The notes beneath the pieces are model-generated. The model saw only the letters and a program-made list of their open reading frames with translations, had not been told where the DNA came from and searched no databases. A stretch of 64,000 nucleotides of DNA from Nostoc linckia NIES-25. GTDB taxonomy: Bacteria > Cyanobacteriota > Cyanobacteriia > Cyanobacteriales > Nostocaceae. The stretch is from NCBI RefSeq assembly GCF_002368035.1, contig NZ_AP018222.1, positions 3,961,534 to 4,025,533 of the forward strand. Reading direction: 5' to 3'. Positions 1-10,198 of the stretch are shown here, in pieces. The first letter of the stretch is position 1. Every line of letters starts with the position of its first letter. Made by a program: the position numbers and the translations under genes.

Positions 1-2526
1 CTGCCAATGGGGGTCATTTTGAAACTTTTGCGTTGCACCATAAACAGGACGTTTACCAGATGAATCTTTTAAGAAAATTCTCGTTAACCTTTGAGATAAT
101 TCTGATGCAATTTCGCCAAGTGTCATCATCTTACCAGAACCTGTAGGACATTCCAATTTAAAATCATCTCCTAAATAAGAATGAAACTTTTGTAGAGATT
201 CTATTAGTAAAAAATTCACCGGAAACCAAATAGGGCCGCGCCAGTTAGAATTCCCACCAAATAAACCACTACTAGATTCGGCAGGTTCATAATCTACACG
301 AAATTGACAACCGTTAACATCAAAAATATAGGGATGTTCAGCGTGAAATCTGGAAAGTGCGCGAATACCGTAGGGACTAAAAAACTCGCTTTCATCGAGC
401 ATTTTTTGGAGAATACTTCTGAGTTTATCTCTAGAAACGATCGCCAGCAATCTCCTAGCACCAATTCCCTTTGTTTCCATGCAAGCTACATTTTGTCGCA
501 AGTCAGGACGGTTGCGGATAAACCATTCCAAACGCTTTTTAAAACCCGGAAGCATTTTTAAGGTTTCTGGTTCAATTGTTTCAATGGCAAACAGAGGAAT
601 TAATCCTACTATTGACCGGACTTTTAAGGTAATTTGCTGCTCATTTAAATGCAGTACATCGTAGTAAAAACCGTCTGATTCGTTCCATAAACTTGCTTCC
701 ATTTCGCCAATTTTATTCATTGCATCAGCGATGTATAGAAAATGTTCAAAAAACTTGGTGGCGATGTCTTCATAAACAGGATTAGCCTTAGCTAATTCTA
801 ACGCGATCGCCAACATATTTAAACAATACATTCCCATCCAACTTGTACCATCAGATTGGTCTATATGTCCACCTGTGGGAAGTTCTGCACTACGGTCAAA
901 TACGCCAATATTATCTAATCCTAAAAATCCACCTTGAAAAACATTGTTACCTTTGGCGTCTTTCCGATTCACCCACCAGGTAAAATTGAGCATCAGCTTT
1001 TGAAAAACTCGTTCTAAAAACTGTCGGTCTGTTCGTCCATAAATTTTTTGTTCAATCTGATAAATCCGTAAAGTTGCCCAAGCATGAACGGGTGGATTAA
1101 CATCACTAAATTTCCACTCATAAGCAGGAATTTGTCCATTAGGATGCATATACCATTCCCGCGTTAAAACATCCAATTGATATTTAGCAAATTCTGGGTC
1201 AATCATTGCCAAAGGAATGGTATGAAATGCTAAATCCCAAGCAGCATACCAAGGATATTCCCACTTATCAGGCATCGAAAGAATATCTTCATTATATAGA
1301 TGAAACCATTCTTGATTTCTGCCATTTTGGCGTTCTGGTGGTGGCGGTGGTGCGTTGCGATCGCCTTTTAACCAATCCTCTACAATATAATGATAAAATT
1401 GCTTGCTCCACAACATCCCGGCAAATGCTTGTCGCTGCACATTCCGCATATCTTCACTCAGAGAATGTGGTGCAATTCGTTGATAAAATTCGTCTGCTTC
1501 GTGTTGTCGCTTCCCAAATATGACATCAAAATCTTTGCCTAATGGCTCAACTAAATTTTGTGTATCGCTGAGCCGTAATTTCACAATTTTAGTTTCGCCT
1601 GCATCAATTTTTAATATATAATTAACAGATGCTTTAGTACCTATTTTATCTGGATTTACAGCTTCTTTTAATCATTCTACAATATAATCATTAATACCAT
1701 CTTTTACATAAGCAGATGCATTGCTATAACCAAACAACTTTTGATAATTTGTTTCATTTTCTGTAAATAAAATCTCGGTTGCTTCTTGACAATATAGCCA
1801 CCTCATTCCTAAAGTTGGATGAGACGCCTCAATGGTATTGCAACTATCACTTAAATTAACTTCTTTTAAAATAGGTTTGCTATCATCCCCATTCCAAGAC
1901 CAAGTATTGCGAAACCAAAGAGTAGGTAAAAGATGTAGTGTCTTTGCTTCTACTCCTCGATTAACTACTTTAATTTGGATGAGAATATCTTCTGCGGAAT
2001 GTTTGGCATATTCTACAAAAATATCAAAGTAGCGGTCATCATCAAATACACCTGTATCTAGTAATTCAAATTCTAGTTCTTGGCGGCTGCGGTGTTGATT
2101 TTCTGCGACTAATTGCGAGTAGGGAAATGCTGTTTGTGGATATTTATACAGCATTTTCATATAGGAATGGGTGGGAGTGTTATCTAAATAAAAGTAATAT
2201 TCCTTGACATCTTCGCCATGATTCCCTTCACTGCCAGTGAGACCAAAAATTCTTTCTTTAAGAATAGAATCTTCACCATTCCAAAGTGCGATCGCAAAAC
2301 AAAGTCGTTGATGATTATCCGAAATCCCAGCAATTCCATCTTCCCCCCAACGATAAGCACGAGAACGGGCTTGCTCATGGGTAAAATAATCCCAAGCAGT
2401 ACCATTGTGACTATAATCTTCGCGCACTGTCCCCCATTGGCGATCGCTCAAATATGGTCCCCATCTCCGCCAATGAACTATCCGATCCAAAGCTTGTGCT
2501 AATCTAATTTCTTCCTGAGTTGTCAT
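1..2526 (-). pseudogene. GH63-type glucosidase broken by an in-frame TGA; 3' end outside window
   Basis: The gene reads leftward from ATG at 2524-2526. The first 284 codons (for example RWGEDGIAGISD and GLTGSEGNHGEDVKEYY) resemble the N-terminal part of the GH63-like glucosidases of cyanobacteria; this is family recognition from memory. A TGA at 1672-1674 stops that frame. The same frame then stays open to base 1 for another 557 codons and contains typical family segments: YPWYAAWDLAFHTIPLA, GQIPAYEWKFSDVNPPVHAW and NWRGPIWFPVNF. There is no frameshift. The stop lies between YIVE and LKEAVNPDKIGTKA, and GGA to TGA is the simplest origin. Family members hydrolyse alpha-glucosidic bonds. The product is probably inactive because the catalytic barrel lies after the stop, unless the base is a sequencing error or the stop is read through. 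The true C-terminus is not in the window. Confidence 0.8.
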
Positions 2527-3119
2527 AATACCATCCCGTGCATATCTGCACTTTAATTAATTTACTATGTGGAGTATCACCTTTTTACCGGAAACAGGGC
2601 TGAAGTTTTGATTAAAAGTTGCTAGTAAAATTTCTAAATAAATGTATGATACACTCAGTAAAAAAATATATTAATTTTTATAAATTTATGCGTATATATA
2701 AAAATAAATTAAGCAGGACATTACTACTTACACATAAACGTTAACAACTTTTAAGTCTAAAAAGATTTGATTTAAAAATTGCAAAATTTTTTCATGCAAA
2801 TTTATAACCGCCTTTGGCACTTAGTCAAAAATTCCAAATTTTCAAACTTCAACAACAGCCAAACCAGTAACTTACGTATTTATACAAACAATCAAGGATT
2901 TGCATAAGAGTTGTATCGGTGTAAGGTGTAGGAACGTAAAGGAAAAATTAACAACTAGATAATAATACTTACAAAACTAACCTCCCCTCTGCTCCCCTTC
3001 CCCTCACAGCAATTTTAAAAAAGAATGCGATAGATACCCCAAAACCCTTATTCTGTCTAGTTTTCTTAATTTTGAATACTTCGACAAGCTCAGTACAAGT
3101 TTTGAATTTTGAATTGATA
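2527..3119. other. AT-rich intergenic region, no gene seen
   Basis: About 590 bases lie between the 5' end of the broken glucosidase gene and the 3' end of the YdcF-like gene. The stretch is AT-rich and holds no convincing reading frame. A short repeat-like segment (acttcgacaagctcagtac, near 3078) has a partial echo near 54369. No promoter could be assigned with confidence. Confidence 0.6.
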
Positions 3120-3818
3120 TCACCTCCCCACTCCCCCTTGATGTTCGCACCTAAAACCTCGACTTTGCCAAGCTTGTATATCCACATCAGCAAGCCTGGT
3201 AACATTCGAGCATTGTGGTTGAATAATTTGACTTAAAATTGCCCAAAATAAGCTGCGGGTTAAATCTAGCCCAGTTTTGAGCCAAGATTCCTGATTACCA
3301 GGAACACCTGACTCTTGAACGATTTCTGGCTCTACCCAAATCCCATGAGCGCCCAAGAGAATCTGCGCCATCCATTTAGCCCTTGGTAAATGGGTTGGGG
3401 ATGTAATCAGTTTTACCTTATGTACCCCCCACTTTCGCAGTAAAGGAATACTATAATAAAAATTTTCAAAGGTAGAATTTGCACACTTTTCTAACCAAAC
3501 GTTTTCTAAGCTTGCAAATTCTCGCTGAAAAATTAACCATATACAAGGATCTGGGGAACCATGAGAAATTAAAATCGGGATTTGCGGATATTGTTTAGCT
3601 TGTTGGACAACATAAGTTTCTCGACGAATACTGCCACCAAGGACAAAAAAGGTGTCTACTGGCTGCGAAGAAGCATAAACTAAGGTTATAGTAGTAAAAA
3701 TCAACCAAGCACCCAAAACAAAGTAGACTCCAACAGTTAGTTTTTGTAACAATTGCCACAAATTAAGCAAACTCTTTTTAATGTAAATTAATGATTTGAT
3801 AATAGATTTGTGTTTCAT
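3120..3818 (-). CDS. YdcF/SanA-like (DUF218) membrane-anchored protein
   Basis: A 232-residue protein read from the internal ATG at 3816-3818 (MKHKSIIKSLIY). An ATG 16 codons upstream is possible, but the added residues look non-coding. One membrane segment near residues 30-50 (VGVYFVLGAWLIFTTITLVYA) is followed by a DUF218 core: FFVLGGSIRRE, PILISHGSPDP, STFENFYYSIPLL and VKLITSPTHLPRAKWMA. DUF218 proteins (YdcF, SanA, ElyC) are linked to cell-envelope functions, but their reaction is poorly defined. It is read toward the glucosidase gene and divergently from the protease gene at 4130. It may sit in the plasma membrane with the domain outside; that orientation is inference. Confidence 0.75.
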   Translation of the reverse strand: MKHKSIIKSLIYIKKSLLNLWQLLQKLTVGVYFVLGAWLIFTTITLVYASSQPVDTFFVLGGSIRRETYVVQQAKQYPQIPILISHGSPDPCIWLIFQREFASLENVWLEKCANSTFENFYYSIPLLRKWGVHKVKLITSPTHLPRAKWMAQILLGAHGIWVEPEIVQESGVPGNQESWLKTGLDLTRSLFWAILSQIIQPQCSNVTRLADVDIQAWQSRGFRCEHQGGVGR

Positions 3819-4129
3819 GAGTGAGATCGAAAAAGTCGATTTGATGACTATACCAACACACCGCAATTGAGCGATCGAAGTGCTATCTTATAAAAGTAAT
3901 CTAAACTACAAACATGACGGCGGCTAAAGTGTCACACCGTCAGTATAGCCTTCCGGAGAAGGCAAACAAACTCAGAAATCGTTATTGATAACTAATGCAG
4001 TATTTTTGGCATAATTACAATGTCAAAGAATCTAGAAAGCATAGCTGAGTTTGGAGTATAAAAACTTAAAAATTTTCAGAAAGCCTGATTGCTAAACTGT
4101 CAACAACACAATTATTCCAGCTAATATAC
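3819..4129. other. Divergent intergenic region with a small hairpin
   Basis: This region separates the divergent YdcF-like and protease genes, so it should hold both promoters. A compact hairpin (GCCTTC, loop CGGA, GAAGGC) lies around 3950-3965. No transcription-factor site was recognised. Confidence 0.45.
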
Positions 4130-5473
4130 ATGAACCAATCTGCGAAAAGTCACTCGCCGCTCCAAGTAGCCTTGATTGGTGGAGCGATCGCTACGACTGC
4201 TACCATGTCTGTGTTCGGTTCTGCTTGGACTCGCGGTGTACGCGCAGCCCTAAGTTTACAGGACAGCCCGAAAGCGATAGTTGACCAAGTTTGGCAACTG
4301 GTAAATCATGAATATGTTGATGGCAAATTTAATCAACAAGATTGGAAAGCAACTAGACAAAGCTTGTTGAGTAAAGACTATTCGTCTCGTGAAGAAGCTT
4401 ATGCTGCCATCCGCGAAGCTTTACAAACCTTGGGAGATCCTTACACTCGGTTCATGGACCCCAAACAGTTTGAAGCTCTAACTAGCCAAACCTCCGGCGA
4501 AGTCTCTGGTATCGGCATTCGCATGGAAGTTAACGAAAAAACTCAGCGTCTGACTGTTGTCGAAGCCATAGATAATTCTCCAGCCCTGAAAGCTGGGATC
4601 AAAGCAGGCGACGAGATTTTAGCCATTGACGGTAAAGCCACTCTCAAAATGAAAGTGGATGACGCCTCCAAACTAATTCGCGGCAAAGCCGGCACTCCCA
4701 TCAGCCTACGGCTCAGACGTGCGGGGCAAAATGCCTTTGAACTAAAGCTAACCAGAGCAAATATAGAAGTGCCAACGGTACGTTACACCCTCAGACAAGA
4801 AGGAAATCGCCGCATTGGCTATATCCGTTTGCGGGAATTTAGCGCCCACGCCGCAGACCAAATGCAAAGAGCCATCCGCGATTTAAACAATCAGAAAGTT
4901 GACTCTTATGTGTTGGATTTGCGCGGAAATCCCGGCGGTTTGTTACAAGCCAGCATTGAAATTGCTCGGATGTGGTACGATAACGGCGGCATTGTCAAGA
5001 CTGTAGACCGTGTGGGAGGCACTGAGGAAACTAAAGCCAATCGCACTGCCTTAACAAATCGTCCCTTGGCAGTATTGGTAGATGGTAATTCGGCCAGTGC
5101 TAGCGAAATCCTCACAGGCGCACTCAAGGATAACAAGCGAGCTGTAGTCGTTGGCGGTCAAACCTTTGGTAAAGCCTTAGTGCAATCAGTCCACGAACTG
5201 GCAGATGGTTCCGGCTTAGCAGTCACCATTGCTCACTACTACACACCTTTGGGAACCGACATCAACCATAAAGGAATTACGCCAGATATCAAGCTAGATT
5301 TGACAGAGGCACAAGAGCGTCAGTTGGCTTCTAATCCAGATTTAATCGGAACTAAGAGCGATCCCCAATATGCCAGAGCGATCGCAATTTTATCAGGTAG
5401 CAACTTCGCCCAACCACCACGCAATCAACCTAATCAACCCATGAGCATCCGCGCTGGGGATTTGAAATTTTAG
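4130..5473 (+). CDS. Carboxyl-terminal processing protease (S41A), PDZ-containing
   Basis: A 447-residue C-terminal processing protease. An N-terminal hydrophobic segment (about residues 12-32) could be an export signal or anchor. A PDZ domain follows (GEVSGIGIRMEV to SLRLRR, about residues 120-210), then the S41 catalytic domain with DLRGNPGG. The catalytic pair is visible: Ser323 in NSASASE and Lys348 in TFGKAL, 25 residues apart as in E. coli Tsp. Cyanobacterial CtpA matures the D1 protein of photosystem II. CtpB/CtpC paralogues have other periplasmic or lumenal substrates, and this sequence cannot be placed among them with certainty. It stands alone, with repeat-rich DNA downstream. Confidence 0.9.
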   Translation: MNQSAKSHSPLQVALIGGAIATTATMSVFGSAWTRGVRAALSLQDSPKAIVDQVWQLVNHEYVDGKFNQQDWKATRQSLLSKDYSSREEAYAAIREALQTLGDPYTRFMDPKQFEALTSQTSGEVSGIGIRMEVNEKTQRLTVVEAIDNSPALKAGIKAGDEILAIDGKATLKMKVDDASKLIRGKAGTPISLRLRRAGQNAFELKLTRANIEVPTVRYTLRQEGNRRIGYIRLREFSAHAADQMQRAIRDLNNQKVDSYVLDLRGNPGGLLQASIEIARMWYDNGGIVKTVDRVGGTEETKANRTALTNRPLAVLVDGNSASASEILTGALKDNKRAVVVGGQTFGKALVQSVHELADGSGLAVTIAHYYTPLGTDINHKGITPDIKLDLTEAQERQLASNPDLIGTKSDPQYARAIAILSGSNFAQPPRNQPNQPMSIRAGDLKF

Positions 5474-5687
5474 AAATTAGAATTCAGAATTCAGAATTCA
5501 GCAATGCTTGAGAGTATTAATGAATGAATAAAAGCGTTTAATTCTAACGTCTTGGCAAAGATTCTTTGGCTTTGCTGCTAAATTATAACTCCTGAATTCT
5601 GACTCCTGAATTCTGACTCCTGGATTCTGAGTTCTGATTTAGATTGGGAATACTAATTAGTAGTTCCATTTCCAAAATTTCTAATTT
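5474..5687. repeat. Gaattcag/ctgaattc-type short repeats
   Basis: The gap between the protease and glycosyltransferase genes is largely short direct repeats (agaattcagaattcag) at the left and their inverted counterparts (ctcctgaattctgactcc units) at the right. The two blocks could fold on each other. Similar gaattcaggagtcagg units recur near 61290. Confidence 0.6.
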
Positions 5688-6656
5688 ATGAATTATCAGC
5701 CAGTTGATGCAACCACCGCCACCAGCTTTTTGCCGATGGTATCGGTGGTTGTTCCTATTTATAACGGCGAGGCAGATTTACCAGATTTGCTCAATTGTCT
5801 ATTATCTCAAACTTACCCAAAAGACCGAGTAGAGTACTTATTGGTAGACAATAACAGTAGCGATCGCACTTTTACCTTTCTCAAAACAGCTGCCGAAAAT
5901 TGCCCGATTACAATTCGCCCGCTGAGTGAAAATCAAATTCAAAGCTCCTACGCTGCTCGTAACACTGGAATTCGTGCGGCTATTGGCGAAATCATAGCTT
6001 TTACTGATGCAGATTGCCGTCCCCAACCACAATGGTTAGATGCATTAATTCAGCCTTTTGTCAACTTAGAAGTAGTAATTGTTGCCGGGGAAATTTTGGC
6101 ACTACCAGGCAAAACTTTGTTAGAACAACACGCAGACCGTGAAGAAACCCTGTCACAAAAACATACCCTTGGTCATCGCTTTCGTCCATACGGACAAACA
6201 GCTAATTTAGCAATTCGCCGCATTGCTTTAGAAAAAGCAGGTTTATTTCGTCCCCATTTGACTACCGGCGGCGATGCAGACATTTGCTGGCGAATTTTGG
6301 GCGAAAACATCGGGCGTTTGGAATTTGCCCCCAATGCCATCGTTCAGCATCGCCACCGCACCACACTTTTAGAACTGCAAAGTCAATGGCGGCGTTATGG
6401 GCGCTCCAATCGCTATTTACACGAACTGCATGGTATAGATTTGATGCGAGATATTACACTTAGTGAGTGCGGCTATCGTTTGGGGCGTTGGTTATTCAAA
6501 GAAGTACCAAGAGATATTAGTAAAGCGATCGCTGGTAAAGCCACTTTGGTAGATTTATTAAATACTCCTATTGGTCTATTTACAGCCAGGGCGCGTGCAG
6601 CTGGACAAAGAGAAGCCAAACTACCAGAAAATGCCAAGCTCGTTGCTCGACTGTAA
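5688..6656 (+). CDS. Family 2 glycosyltransferase
   Basis: A 322-residue cytosolic GT-A type glycosyltransferase. The N-terminal core begins VSVVVPIYNGEADLPDLL, continues to LLVDNNSSDRT (nucleotide-binding strand), and has the metal-binding DxD-like FTDADC near residue 108. Further family marks are ARNTGIRAA and TTGGDADICWRI, followed by a basic region (QSQWRRYGRSNRYL). It should move a sugar from a nucleotide-sugar to a glycan or lipid; donor and acceptor cannot be read from the sequence. No membrane segments are obvious. It appears monocistronic, with repeat DNA before it and about 450 non-coding bases after. Confidence 0.85.
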   Translation: MNYQPVDATTATSFLPMVSVVVPIYNGEADLPDLLNCLLSQTYPKDRVEYLLVDNNSSDRTFTFLKTAAENCPITIRPLSENQIQSSYAARNTGIRAAIGEIIAFTDADCRPQPQWLDALIQPFVNLEVVIVAGEILALPGKTLLEQHADREETLSQKHTLGHRFRPYGQTANLAIRRIALEKAGLFRPHLTTGGDADICWRILGENIGRLEFAPNAIVQHRHRTTLLELQSQWRRYGRSNRYLHELHGIDLMRDITLSECGYRLGRWLFKEVPRDISKAIAGKATLVDLLNTPIGLFTARARAAGQREAKLPENAKLVARL

Positions 6657-7112
6657 CAATACTAAAAAGCTTGCTCGGATAGCTCTAATTATGTTGTAAC
6701 CTATCGATAGTATTACCTCTTACCACTAAGCAAAGACTCTTGTCAGTACGAATGTAGCAACTGAAAATCCTACCTCACCAAACTTATTGATTTCATAAAT
6801 GTATCTTAAGAGATATTTTAAAAAGAAGGTAAAGCAGATATAATGCTAAGAACATAATACTCGTTATCACCAAAGTTACATTGTGTTGTATTTATCAAGG
6901 AAGGCAGTAGGGAGCAAGGGTTTAAGACAAGAACACTAAATTAAAAATTTGGTGGCTCTCCTAAGGTGAAGGGTTTGAATCCCCTTGGAGAATTGAACCT
7001 CTTGCCTCCTGCCTCCTGCCTCCTTCAATTAACGCAGTCCTCAGCTCAAGGAAAGTCTAGAACGTCTTCATCCTTTGTAGCTAACCCTGATAGTTTTCCA
7101 ATATCGAGCCGC
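6657..7112. other. Intergenic region with GCCTCCT heptamers
   Basis: This stretch follows the glycosyltransferase gene. Its right part has three GCCTCCT heptamers (about 7002-7023), which translate as LPPASCLLQ in a possible N-terminal extension of the next gene. That argues that translation of that gene starts later, at 7113. Confidence 0.5.
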
Positions 7113-9098
7113 ATGAACGCAGACGGCTTTAGCCAATATATAGAAAAATTGCGCTCACAAGTACAGGAACTACTGCAACGCAGTGCAAATAAATCCAAGT
7201 TGGAACAAGAAATAATAACAGAAGCTTTTGAGGAACTCCACACTACAGTGGAACAATTATTGACACTCTCCCAGGAGTTAGAGCTAACACGAGCAGCACT
7301 AGACAAAGAACGTCGGCGTTACCAAGATTTGTTTGAGTTTGCTCCAGGTGCTTACTTGGTAACTAATACCGCAGGGACAATCCAAGAAGCTAACCATGCA
7401 GCAGCAACTTTGCTTCATGTGCATCAAAAGTATCTAGTAGGCAAACCATTAATCCTCTTTATTACTCAACAAGACCGCCAGTTGTTTAGCTCTCAAATCA
7501 ACAATTCGCAGCAGCTACTCAACTGGGAAATTAATCTACAGCCAGTAGGGGGAAAACCTTTTCCTGCTAGTGTCAAATTATCTGCTGTGTACGACGAAAA
7601 CGGAGATCGAATTGGCTGGCGTTGGCTGCTGTGTAACATCACTGAACGCAAACAAGCTCAAGAAATGTTGCGCCAAGCTTATGATGAGTTAGAAATACGC
7701 GTAGCGGAACGGACAGCAGAACTGATAAAAGCAAATCAGAAATTACTGACTGAAATTACAGAGCGTAAACGAGCCGAGTCGCAGCTGCTACACCTTGCCT
7801 TTCATGATGCATTGACGGGTCTGCCAAATCGTGCTTCATTTATTAACCGTTTAAGACATGCGATTAATTATTCTAAAAGGCATTCAGATTATTTATTTGC
7901 TGTATTGTTTATCGATCTGGATCGATTTAAAGTAATCAATGACAGCCTTGGACACCACAAAGGAGACCAATTGCTACTTGCCATTGCAAGTAGGTTAGAA
8001 CTATGTGTACGCTCCATAGATACAGCAGCACGGCTAGGGGGAGACGAGTTTACAATCTTGCTGGAGGGAATTCAAGATGTGTCAGACGCCATCAAAGTCG
8101 CTGAGCGCATTGAACAGGAACTAAAGTTACCCTTTGAGCTTGAGGGACAAGAAATCTTTACAACAGCAAGTATTGGCATTGCCTTGAGTTCAACAGTAAA
8201 TTATGAACGACCAGAAGACGTCTTGAGAGATGCTGATACGGCAATGTATCGAGCTAAGATCCTGGGTAGAGCGCGTTATGAATTATTCAACTCAAATATG
8301 TATGCTAATGCTCTGGCGAAATTGCAGTTAGAAACCGATTTACGCCGAGCAATTGAGCACAGTGAGTTACGGGTTTATTATCAACCTATTGTTTCCCTGA
8401 CCAGTGGCTGTATTTTAGGTTTTGAAGCTTTGTTGCGCTGGGAGCATCCAGAGCGTGGTTTGCTCAGTCCAGCTGATTTTATTCCCATAGCCGAAGAAAC
8501 TGGACTAATTTTCTCTATTGGTAAATGGGTGTTAAATGAGGCCTGTGGCCAAATGCAAGCTTGGCGAACGTCCTATCCTTCCAACTCGCTCAGTAAAATC
8601 AGTGTAAATCTTTCCTTGAAGCAATTTTACCAGCCGGATTTGATTGAGCAAATTGGGGAAATTTTACAATCCACTGGTCTGAATGCTGACAGTTTAGCGC
8701 TGGATATTACTGAGAGTGTAATTGTGGAAAATGGCGATCGCGTAATTGCTGCACTCTCACAACTTCGAGAAATAGGCGTTCAGTTATCAATTGATGACTT
8801 TGGTACAGGCTACTCTTCATTAGGTCGTCTTTATAACTTTCCCATTAGTCTGTTGAAGATAGACCGTTCTTTTATTAGTTCAATCAACACTAATAGTAGG
8901 GATTTAGAAATTGTTGAAATACTCGTGACATTGGCACACAAGCTAGGTATGGATGTGCTGGCCGAAGGAATAGAAACTAAAGAGCAACTAGTACTACTGA
9001 GAAAATTAAACTGTGAATATGGTCAGGGACATTTTTTCTCGGTTCCATTAAATAGTTCAGCAGCAGAGGTATTAATTCAGGCAAATCCTCAGTGGTAA
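7113..9098 (+). CDS. PAS-GGDEF-EAL cyclic-di-GMP protein
   Basis: A 661-residue protein from ATG 7113 (MNADGFSQYIEK). An in-frame ATG at 6966 would add a repeat-coded leader and is less likely. Order: N-terminal coiled coil (residues 1-70), a PAS domain (YQDLFEFAPGAYLVTN, to about 185), a second coiled coil (ERTAELIKANQ), GGDEF with an intact RLGGDEF near residue 310, then EAL with an intact GFEALLRW near residue 437 plus DDFGTGYSSL and LAEGIET. Both diguanylate cyclase and phosphodiesterase signatures are complete, so the protein may be bifunctional or switchable. No membrane segment or chromophore cysteine is obvious. Its end overlaps the convergent isomerase gene by 10 bases. Confidence 0.9.
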   Translation: MNADGFSQYIEKLRSQVQELLQRSANKSKLEQEIITEAFEELHTTVEQLLTLSQELELTRAALDKERRRYQDLFEFAPGAYLVTNTAGTIQEANHAAATLLHVHQKYLVGKPLILFITQQDRQLFSSQINNSQQLLNWEINLQPVGGKPFPASVKLSAVYDENGDRIGWRWLLCNITERKQAQEMLRQAYDELEIRVAERTAELIKANQKLLTEITERKRAESQLLHLAFHDALTGLPNRASFINRLRHAINYSKRHSDYLFAVLFIDLDRFKVINDSLGHHKGDQLLLAIASRLELCVRSIDTAARLGGDEFTILLEGIQDVSDAIKVAERIEQELKLPFELEGQEIFTTASIGIALSSTVNYERPEDVLRDADTAMYRAKILGRARYELFNSNMYANALAKLQLETDLRRAIEHSELRVYYQPIVSLTSGCILGFEALLRWEHPERGLLSPADFIPIAEETGLIFSIGKWVLNEACGQMQAWRTSYPSNSLSKISVNLSLKQFYQPDLIEQIGEILQSTGLNADSLALDITESVIVENGDRVIAALSQLREIGVQLSIDDFGTGYSSLGRLYNFPISLLKIDRSFISSINTNSRDLEIVEILVTLAHKLGMDVLAEGIETKEQLVLLRKLNCEYGQGHFFSVPLNSSAAEVLIQANPQW

Positions 9099-9856
9099 AG
9101 ATTGTGCAATTTCGTATTGATTCCCATCCATCTTTTCTCTTCTGTTGAAAGTTTATCTACTTGTTGTTTCAACCAAATTTCAAAATTCTCTTGCAACAAT
9201 CTTTGGCACATAAAATTGTTTAAATCTGCCAAAATTATCCTTTCAGGACGTACAATTAACCATAATTCTCCAAAAAGTACAGGTGGTTGAATTACTCCTA
9301 GTTCGCTTGTGTAAAATAACTGAGCCAAATCGGGAGCAACAGTACCAAGTTCTACTGGGCCAACAATTCCACCTGTTTGAGCTTCCGGGCCAGAGGAATA
9401 TTCACATGCAAGTTGAGCAAAAGTCTGTTCTCCTTCTTTAATCCGAAAATATAGCTCATTGGCAGTTCCTTGATTTTCAGTCCGAATCAAAGAGTAAATG
9501 ATTTTATCTAATTGGCTTTTACGTTTGAGAAAGTATAATTCTAGTTGATGTCCCCATGTTGCTTGTTTAAACTTTTCAACTTTGAGCTTTCGCGTTGCTA
9601 AAAGTTCAAACTGTTCTTGGGTGAGACCATAACGTGAAATCCAAGCTTGCCTCCGATCTGAAGTGGTCAAATCCCAATACTGATAAAACTGTTCCACAGC
9701 ATCATTGATTTCTTCTTTTGTGCAAGAGATTGGTGCAATAGCAGTATCGATAATGCTCTCGCATAAAAACTGCCCAATAATATTATAACTAGCCAGTAAA
9801 GGAATAATTTCAGAGGTTGTGAGTGTACGATTACCAATTTCCAAAACTTCATTCAT
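9089..9856 (-). CDS. PpiC/SurA-like peptidylprolyl isomerase
   Basis: A 255-residue protein read from ATG 9854-9856 (MNEVLEIGNRTLTTSEII). An upstream in-frame ATG at 9934 adds residues that resemble untranslated sequence. A helical N-terminal half of SurA-like character (TKEEINDAVEQFYQYWDL) is followed by a PpiC/rotamase domain (ELYFRIKEGEQTFAQLACEY, then GGIVGPVELGTVAPDLAQLF). No signal peptide is visible, so it probably acts in the cytosol. In cyanobacteria such signal-less PpiC proteins often lie next to peptide-export ABC transporters and their substrates. Here the upstream neighbour on the same strand encodes a PPC-domain protein, a plausible exported partner (inference). The gene is convergent with the GGDEF-EAL gene. 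Confidence 0.75.
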   Translation of the reverse strand: MNEVLEIGNRTLTTSEIIPLLASYNIIGQFLCESIIDTAIAPISCTKEEINDAVEQFYQYWDLTTSDRRQAWISRYGLTQEQFELLATRKLKVEKFKQATWGHQLELYFLKRKSQLDKIIYSLIRTENQGTANELYFRIKEGEQTFAQLACEYSSGPEAQTGGIVGPVELGTVAPDLAQLFYTSELGVIQPPVLFGELWLIVRPERIILADLNNFMCQRLLQENFEIWLKQQVDKLSTEEKRWMGINTKLHNLYH

Positions 9857-9910
9857 AGATAAAAAATAATTTTTTGAGTTTAAGCGCCTATTTATAAAGT
9901 AAATATTCAG

Positions 9911-10018
9911 GTAGGGTGTGTTACGCCTGTGCAAGGATTTGAGAGTTTAAGAGAGTAAGAATCAGCCGCAGGGCACCGAGAAACATGGTGCGTTATAGCA
10001 ACGCGTAACGCACCCTAC
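9911..10018. repeat. Inverted-repeat element, about 108 bp
   Basis: Outer arms GTAGGGTGTGTTACGC (9911-9926) and GCGTAACGCACCCTAC (10003-10018) are inverted copies with one mismatch. They enclose about 76 bases, so the whole can fold as a long hairpin and looks like a small non-autonomous element. Further right, 10060-10110 holds GC-rich short hairpins (gggatgggtgtcatcaccc and gggcgggcaggatgccc) of a type seen again near 27670. Confidence 0.65.
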
Positions 10019-10198
10019 TGGCGTGGCAAGACTAAAATGTTGCAATAGATTTTATTGTGGGATGGGTGTCATCACCCGTCCGGGCGGGCAGGATGCCCAC
10101 CCTACAAGAGTTTACTAATGCACTATTTTAAGCTTGTAACGCCACTACAATTTAAGGTTTACTTTTCTGCTAACGCCAATCTAAAACCATATTTCTAC

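Noticed and set aside
2969..3205. 78-codon frame on the minus strand
   Set aside because: It overlaps the YdcF-like gene in another frame and translates repeat-like DNA.
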